Assembly (NCBI GenBank): GCA_016081115.2
Contig: JABTTQ020002201.1
Span: 30 to 64,029, forward strand
Reading direction: 5' to 3'
DNA length: 64,000 nt
Source: Rehmannia glutinosa
Lineage: Eukaryota > Streptophyta > Magnoliopsida > Lamiales > Orobanchaceae
The notes below the pieces were generated by a model. The model was not told the DNA's origin. It ran no database searches and saw only the letters and a program-made list of their open reading frames with translations. The first letter of the stretch is position 1. Every line of letters begins with the position of its first letter. Made by a program: the position numbers and the translations under genes. Below, one piece after another: positions 57,918 to 64,000 of the stretch.

Positions 57918-58860
57918 TTGATGGCTGACGAAAGAGGTAGGGGACGCCCACGTCTGCATCCTAGATATGAACCATATCCCTTACATGACGAAATGCCGGA
58001 ACCAGAACACCCAAATCCAACTAACCCTGCTGCAAGACCAAATATGAACACTCAAGTGCTTCAACAGTTGTTGGTGTATTTGCGGTGACAAAGATAACTC
58101 AATCGAGCAACATCCTACGGCCCCGTTATCATAACCCACCTGACCTTCCCGGGAGAAACGATGATATAAAATCCGAAGATTGGCTAGAAAAAATTGAGAG
58201 CATATTTGCTGCTTTGAAGTACACTGAAGAGGAACAACTTACCTTGGTGATATTTCGTCTGGAAGCGGCAACTCACAACTAGTGGCAAACTGTACAGGAG
58301 TTTTGTATTTGGGACTAGAAAGACATGGGGAAATTTTGTACAGGAGTTACACAAACAGTACATTCCCAAAGTTGTTCGGGAAGCGCGTAGGGACGAGTTT
58401 CACCCCCTTAGGCAAGGATTAATGTTAGTTGTTGATCTGACGAGAATTCCTGATTATCCAAGTATGCACCAGGATTAGTGCAAGAAGAAGAGGATAAGCT
58501 GTACAAGTTTACTAGGGGCCTCAGGCTGGAATTGCAGAAACAACTATTGGCTACCGAGATTACTACGTATGAAGTTGCGGTTCAGGCTTCCGCAAGAATT
58601 GAAAGCGATTAACTCAGTTGGAGCCCAAATATAAAGGGAATATTGAGAGTTCAAAGGGCCCTTTTGGAGGTCAGACTGCGAAGCCGATTCAATCGAAGCA
58701 GAAACAAGGGATGGGTATGGTAGCTGAAAAGAGTAAACAACCAATGTCACTGAACTGTTCTCATTCCCAGAGGCCAGGACACACTTCAGATGCTTGCTGG
58801 AGAAAGCTCGGGAGGTGTGTTCAGTGTGGGAGTGACAAACACCTATTCAAGGAATGTCCA
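57918..58860 (+). pseudogene. Chromovirus gag with zinc knuckle
   Basis: Starts with M-A-D-E-R-G-R-G-R-P at 57918. 'SEDWLEKIESIFAALKYTEE' (58170-58230) is the start of the retrotransposon gag core, and 'LYKFTRGLRLELQKQLLA'-type sequence follows near 58500-58550 after frame changes and stops. An intact C-V-Q-C-G-S-D-K-H-L-F-K-E-C zinc knuckle (C-x2-C-x4-H-x4-C) lies at 58816-58857. A TGA stops the first part at about 58086. Confidence 0.8.
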
Positions 58861-58949
58861 AATTCGATGGCTAGGAACAATAGTGGAGGTCATCCCAAGA
58901 TGCAAGGACGAGTGTTTGCACTAGATGGGCAAGAAGCCCAGGAATCAAC

Positions 58950-59277
58950 TGACGTGGTGGAAGGTATGGTCCTTGTATCTAATCACCTCGCTAGAGTTTT
59001 GCTTGATCCTGGCTCAACACATTCATTTGTTGCACCGCATTTCATCTACAATCTGAATGCATATATGGAATCACTACCAAATTCATTAGAAGTTGTCACT
59101 CCTATGGGAGCTAGTCAGATAACTAATTCTATTTTTCGTGATTGTGGTGTAATGATTGGAAATGCTTGTTATTCTGTGGATCTAATTGTTTTTCCAATCT
59201 TGTATTACGATGTAACTTTGGGGATGGATTGGTTAGCCCGACATCATGTGAATATGAATTATCACACAAAGGAGTAA
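58950..59277 (+). pseudogene. Chromovirus aspartic protease
   Basis: 'LARVLLDPGSTHSFVAPHF' at about 58987-59050 has the D-P-G-S-T-H-S-F active-site form used by plant chromoviruses, so the site itself is intact. It is followed by 'YYDVTLGMDWLARHHV', the usual G-M-D-W-L region, and then by a frameshift near 59260. The frame 58618-59277 is open from the gag tail into the protease, as in the gag-pol arrangement. Confidence 0.8.
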
Positions 59278-59339
59278 GGTTGTGTATTCCTGGTAAACCA
59301 GAAGTAGTAATGTATGGAAAAGCACGAGTTAAGATGGTC

Positions 59340-60034
59340 CCGATTATTTCGGCCATCAAAGCTAGGAAAGCAATAGCAAAAGGTGCAAGAGGATACCTGG
59401 CTTATATTATCAATAAACCCTCTAGCGAAAGGAGATTAGTGAGATACCCATAGTGTCAGACTATCCTAATGTATTTCTAAAGATCCCATTTCGCTACCCC
59501 CAAATAGAGAAGTTGAATTCACTATTGAAATTTTGTCGGGTACATCACCAATCGCTAAGAAACCATACCGGATGGCCCCGCTAGAGTTACAAGATTTGAA
59601 AACTCAGTTACAACAAATGCTCGATCTAGGATTTATCCGGCCTAGTACATCACCTTGGGGAGCCTCGATACTGTTTGTAAATAAAAAAGATGGAACGTTG
59701 AGATTTTGTGTTGATTATCGAGACCTCAACAACGTCACCAACAAAAATAAATATCCTTTACCACGAATAGACGAATTGTTTGACCAACTTCAGGGGGTGA
59801 GTGTGTTTTTGAAGTTGGATTTACAACAAGGATATCATCAATTAAGAATCAAGAAAGAAGATATTCCTAAGTCAGCCTTTCAAACTCGATATGGGCATTT
59901 TGAATTTGTAGTGATGGCTTTTGGGTTAACGAATGCTCCAGTGACTTTCATGGATTTGATGCATATAGTGTTTAGACCATATCTAGATCAATTCGTCGTA
60001 ATTTTTATATCGACGACATTCTCGTGTACTCTAA
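59340..60034 (+). pseudogene. Chromovirus reverse transcriptase, C-terminally deleted
   Basis: 59533-60000 is open and contains 'RPSTSPWGASILFVNKKDGT', 'NKYPLPRIDELFDQLQGVSV', 'KLDLQQGYHQLRIK', 'TRYGHFEFVVMAFGLTNAP' and, after a one-base shift near 60008, the catalytic I-D-D-I-L-V-Y-S. Immediately after Y-S-K the sequence becomes integrase. The thumb, connection and all of RNase H are missing. Confidence 0.85.
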
Positions 60035-60880
60035 GATCTTAATGAAGCTCATCACTTTAGGTATACGTTTCACCCTAGCGGTAATAAAATGTATAAAGAT
60101 TTGAAGAAAAATATTTGGTGGGTGAATATGAAAAACCAAGTAGTTGAACACGTGGCAAAGTGTTTGACTTGTCGTATGAAAGCGAGCATCAAAGACCTTT
60201 CGGTTTGCTACAACCATTGGCAATTCCCGAATGGAAGTGGGAAAAAGTTACAATGGACTTTGTTACTAATTTTACCGAGAACACAAAGCGCCACGACTCA
60301 ATCTTGGTGATTGTAGATCAATTAACAAAATTTGCCCACTTCTTACCTATCAGAAAGACAGAGAGTTTACAACGATTAGCTCAGTTATACATAAGGGAGG
60401 TAGTTCGATTACATGGGGTACCAGTTGACATTGTTTCAGATCGAGACCCAAGATTCGTATCCCGATTTTGGAAAAGTCTCCATGAAGGATTGGGAACACA
60501 ATTAAGTTTTAGCATTGTTGCTCACCCATAGACAAATGGGCAGTCTGAGAGGACGATACAGACCCTAGAAGATATGTTGAGGGCCTGTACACTGGATTTC
60601 TCCGGAAGTTGGGATTCACATCTCCCGTTGGCAGAATTCGCCTGCAACAATAGTTATCAAGCAACTATTGGTATGGCGCCATATGAAGCTTTGTATGGGA
60701 GAAAATGTAGATCTCCAGTACACTGGGAGATAGATGACAAATGGATGGCCAAACAGAGAAGAGGGCTTCAGATAACCATTGCAAAAATAGATTTAGTTCA
60801 AGAAGCAATGGAAAAGGTCCGACTCATTAAAGAGAGAATAAGAAGCGCTCAAAGTCGGCAAAAAGAGTTATGCGGATAAT
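60035..60880 (+). pseudogene. Chromovirus integrase, zinc-binding and catalytic domains
   Basis: The HHCC zinc domain begins as A-H-H-F-R-Y-T-F-H-P near 60050 and continues with 'NKMYKDLKKNIWWVNMKNQV' and C-L-T-C. The core has 'WEKVTMDFV' (Asp), 'VDIVSDRDPRF' (Asp) and S-E-R-T at about 60548 (Glu), so the D,D-35-E triad is present. A TAG at 60529-60531 sits where the family has the Gln of H-P-Q-T-N-G-Q. Further on: 'FSGSWDSHLPLAEFACNNSY' and 'APYEALYGRKCRSP'. Confidence 0.88.
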
Positions 60881-61345
60881 AGGCGAAGGGATCTAGACTT
60901 GAAGTTGGGGATAGGGTATTTTGAGATTATTACCAAGAAAGGGTCTTATACAATCCGAAAAGGCGGAAAAGCGAGTCTCATGTATGTAGGACCATACCCT
61001 AGTGTGGAGAGAATTGGCAACCTGGCTTATCGACTTAACCTTTGGGGGGCATTAACAGGGATGCACGATGTATTCCACGTATCTTGACTTAAGAAGTATA
61101 ACCCGGACCCAACGCATATCATCAAAGAAGAGATCTCTGTGATTCAAGAAGACTTATCATACGTGGAGCGACCATTGCGAATTATTGATCATCAAATTAA
61201 GGAATTACGCGGAAAAAAAATCCTCTGGTGAAGGTACTATGGCAGAAGCATAATAAACCTGAGGATGCTACTTGGGAGTTGGAGGAAGATATGATCAAGA
61301 ATTACCCAGAAATATTTCAAGAAGGAATTTGGGGGCCAAATTCTT
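60881..61345 (+). pseudogene. Integrase C-terminal and chromodomain-like tail
   Basis: 'DVFHVS' then a TGA at about 61085, 'LKKYNPDPTHIIKEE', 'EDLSYVERPLRIIDHQIKEL', a frame change in the run of A at 61211-61218, and then 'PLVKVLWQKHNKPEDATWEL' and a final 'NYPEIFQ'. The W-x-x-H-x-x-x-x-A-T-W-E part is the chromodomain-like module that in chromoviruses binds heterochromatin marks or proteins. Confidence 0.8.
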
Positions 61346-61360
61346 TGAAGGAGTGGAGTA
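61346..61360 (+). other. Polypurine tract of the second chromovirus
   Basis: TTGAAGGAGTGGAG lies directly before the LTR start, here TATAAGACCCC (TG changed to TA). Confidence 0.65.
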
Positions 61361-64000
61361 TATAAGACCCCATAGACTAACCTCGAGATATTCTAGGTAT
61401 TTATCTTATTTGGTGGTATACTTTAATTTTTATAGTTATATATATATTTTTTCTCTTAACTAATTATGACTTTATTTTATAATTTTATTTGTTCATATAA
61501 GTTAGAATTTATATTTTTATCATTTAATGATTAATTTATCTAATTTTATACATTATAAAATTGTTTATATTTTATATATACCTTTGTTTTGGACTTATCA
61601 TATTATTAAATCTCTAGCCCAAACTTTAAACCCATTTTCTTTTACCATATTTTCAGTTTTTTCAGCCTTGTTTTTAGTCAAGCCTAGCCCATCTCCAAGG
61701 CCAACCCAAACCAAAAGTCTGCCCACTTAGGACCCCTATATATACCTTATAACCCTAACTCTAAACACATTTTCAGCATTTTACACACATTATCACACAC
61801 TAAAAGGTGAGGCACTCCCTCCTCCCCCCTCCTCCCCTCTGGGCGCCGCCGCCATGGAAAAATCCCTCCCCATTATTATTTTCTCTTTTCTTTCCTTTCC
61901 CTTCTTTCTACTCCCATCTTCCTCTCTCTTCCTTTTTATTTCTTTTGTGTCCTCCACCCACCGCCAGGAAAGCCATTGGCAAATGGCGTAAAGGGACAAG
62001 ATTCTTATTTTTGTGGTTAGTTCATATTATATATTTTTTTAATTTTATTTTTCTGTTTTATTTAAGTTTTGGTGGTTTTTGAAGTAAAAAAAAAAATGAA
62101 GCTCACCCAATAACACTACGGGATTTAATCCTTGAGGTTGAGGGTGAAGCACCACCATCGAAAAACCACCAAAACCGCCGCCTATGGGTATTTTTGGGGC
62201 TGTTTTATAATTTTTTTATTATTTCGAATTTTCAAGTGTTATTTTACTATGGATATTTGGGGTTGTTTTCTTTTAATTTGTGCTTATTATTACGAATTTT
62301 TAAAAAATGGGGCTGTGTTCTAAAAAAATAATAATAATAATAAAATATTTTTTTAATTAATTATTTTGAAATATAAAATCATTTTTCAAGTGTTATTTCC
62401 TATGGGTATGGGGCTGTGTTATTGTAATTTTTATTATTTCGAAAATTAAAATTATTTTTCCAGTATTATTTTACTATTGATAATTTGGGACTGTTTTTGT
62501 ATATTCTTTTATTTATTTCGAATTTTAAACTTTAATTTTTAAATATTATTTTCGTATGGGTTCAATGAGGCTATTCCCAAATAAACCACTAAGGTTTTAC
62601 CTTAAGGTTGAGGAAAAATTGCCTAGAACCTTTTGCATATTATTAAAATCATTAGATCTATTAATTTCAACATATATTACAAATATTATTTTTCAAACTA
62701 TTTCAAAATAATGTGTTTATTAAGATTTTTTTTGGTATTTTTTGTTCAATGAGGCCATTCCAAGAGAACCACTAAGGTGTTTCACCTAATGTTGAGGAAA
62801 AATGCCAAGAACCTTCGCATGTTAGTAAAAACATTAAATCTATGAATTTTGATACTATTATTTCAAATTTATTGTATATATTATTATGGAAATAGGATAT
62901 ATCTTATTATATTTTATTTTAAAGTCTTAAAGAGTGAAATAGTCAAAAAAATTGGTCCCGGGCCATCGGAAAATACCGGACCGCCGCTGTCCTTCGTTCA
63001 CCGGACCGCCATTATCTCCATGCGTCATGGCTAGTATGGCGTTTTATTTCCGGCCCATTTCATTTCTTTTTCTTTCTTCTCTCTAATGTTATTTTTCTTA
63101 ATAATTAAACTACTTTGATAATTTTATGTTACAAGTTATTTAGCTATTCTATATATTCTGAAATTCTAATACTAATTGTTAAAAATAATTTGGCTAAAAA
63201 GTGTTGAAAATTCGTGTAGGAGCCGAGCCACTCTTGGTACCATAGCTACTTGACCATCAAACAAAAAAAAAAGTGGGCAAAAATTTAGCCAATTTTCTTT
63301 CTGTTTTGGGTAAACTTTATTTATTTAAAATGCTTTAATTAAAACCATTTTAAAAATCATGAAGTTGCATGAATTGATGTTACTTAAATGAGTAGTCAAT
63401 ATGATGGCTTGTATGTTTAATTTGAATTTACTATGACTATTTTTGGTATGGTTGCTTGATAAGTAGAAAAATAATTTGTTAAATCCTATTACATAGAATA
63501 CTTGCTTGGTAGATTTTAAATTATTGTTACTACTCATATTTAGAGATGTTGTTGGATTAAAATGAATAATAATATAGATAATAATGGATAGACGATATAA
63601 TAACTAAAGAATATAATTGTGCAAAATTTGAAGTTTGAATAAATAACATCACTTGCCTTATGACTTGTTACTTAATCTATTTGTTGTATTATGATTGTTA
63701 TATTAATTGTGCACAACATGTATTAGTATAGAAATTATACTTGAACTCTTTGCAATCATAGGAAGGTAAATGGCATGGTTATCAGTTACCGTTCTTGTTT
63801 CCTTGTTCATGAAATTAGTTTACCGATAAGGAGTCGTTTGTAGCTACTATATTCTAATTATCGTCTATTGAGTCGTGTTGGAGTGTGTAGATCGGGAAAA
63901 CAATAGAATAGGTTGCCTGTTGATATTTGCTCGACTACACATGGGCCTATTCCCATTTTTTGGTCGGGCCAGAGACGGCGGCAGAACTTGGGTCGTAGTA
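61361..64000 (+). repeat. 3' LTR of the second chromovirus (partial)
   Basis: Aligns with 53464-56100 from its first bases to the window end. Notable differences: the TG start is TA; a CG-rich block after 61815 is shorter ('gggcgccgccgccatgg'); one base in the telo-box; an indel of about 30 bases near 62880. Around 800 bases should continue past the window. Confidence 0.9.

Larger units (their letters stand above)
53464..64000 (+). mobile_element. Second Ty3/gypsy chromovirus, Tekay-like, cut by the window end
   Basis: Left LTR 53464-56898, primer site 56902, extra ORF, gag, protease, RT, integrase with chromodomain-like tail, polypurine tract, right LTR from 61361. Domain order and tail place it in the Tekay/Del clade. 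The internal region is only 4.46 kb because the RT C-terminal half and RNase H have been deleted. Many stops and frameshifts. With a 3.4-kb LTR it should end near 64795. It sits in an Athila-type gag. The left target-site flank is CAAGG. Confidence 0.9.

Overview
This window looks like plant nuclear DNA, most likely from a flowering dicot. It is AT-rich and almost entirely made of transposable elements. The evidence is LTR retrotransposons with plant-type tRNA-Met primer sites, CACTA DNA transposons with a plant-specific transposase family (PF03004), a plant LINE ORF1 (DUF4283 type), and an A-type (CYP71-clan) cytochrome P450 with the usual single phase-conserved intron. I see no intact host gene. 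The only host-derived genes are a decayed CYP80-like P450 and two small bHLH exons caught inside a transposon. The species cannot be read from the sequence.

Layout. 1-5729: a Copia element (Tnt1/SIRE-like) on the minus strand, cut by the window start and missing its integrase core. 6965-8683: a P450 pseudogene on the plus strand with a TATA box and an intron but several frameshifts. 12472-13970: a LINE relic on the minus strand joining ORF1 to the far C-terminal zinc-finger region, with endonuclease and reverse transcriptase missing. 14100-14665: a fragment of the same LTR family as its neighbour. 14866-28694: a complete but decayed Tekay-like chromovirus on the minus strand with LTRs near 4 kb. 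30311-32949: an element with about 60-bp terminal inverted repeats, possibly MULE-like.

34838-42932 is the most structured region: CACTA elements nested in one another. A 7.8-kb CACTA element (A, 34911-42753, target duplication ATT) appears to sit in a short CACTA MITE (D). A itself carries a 315-bp relative (B, target duplication ATA) and a 1.66-kb element of another family (C). A encodes a TnpD N-terminal fragment and a spliced PF03004 transposase-like gene. Inside the long intron of that gene lie two exons of a bHLH transcription factor in antisense, with splice signals preserved.

43978 onwards: a probable solo LTR of the first Copia family with a 219-bp tandem duplication, an RNase H fragment, a Copia element with 205-bp LTRs and a clear TCTAT target duplication (46480-51341), an Athila/Tat relic (51885-53463), and a second Tekay-like element inserted into the Athila gag (53464 to beyond the window end).

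No autonomous element is present. Each family has lost a different essential part: integrase core, RNase H, catalytic aspartate, protease site, endonuclease/RT, or TnpD core. The unusual content is the nested CACTA complex with captured bHLH exons, the undescribed TIR element with internal tandem repeats, and promoter-like telo-box motifs in the second chromovirus LTR.
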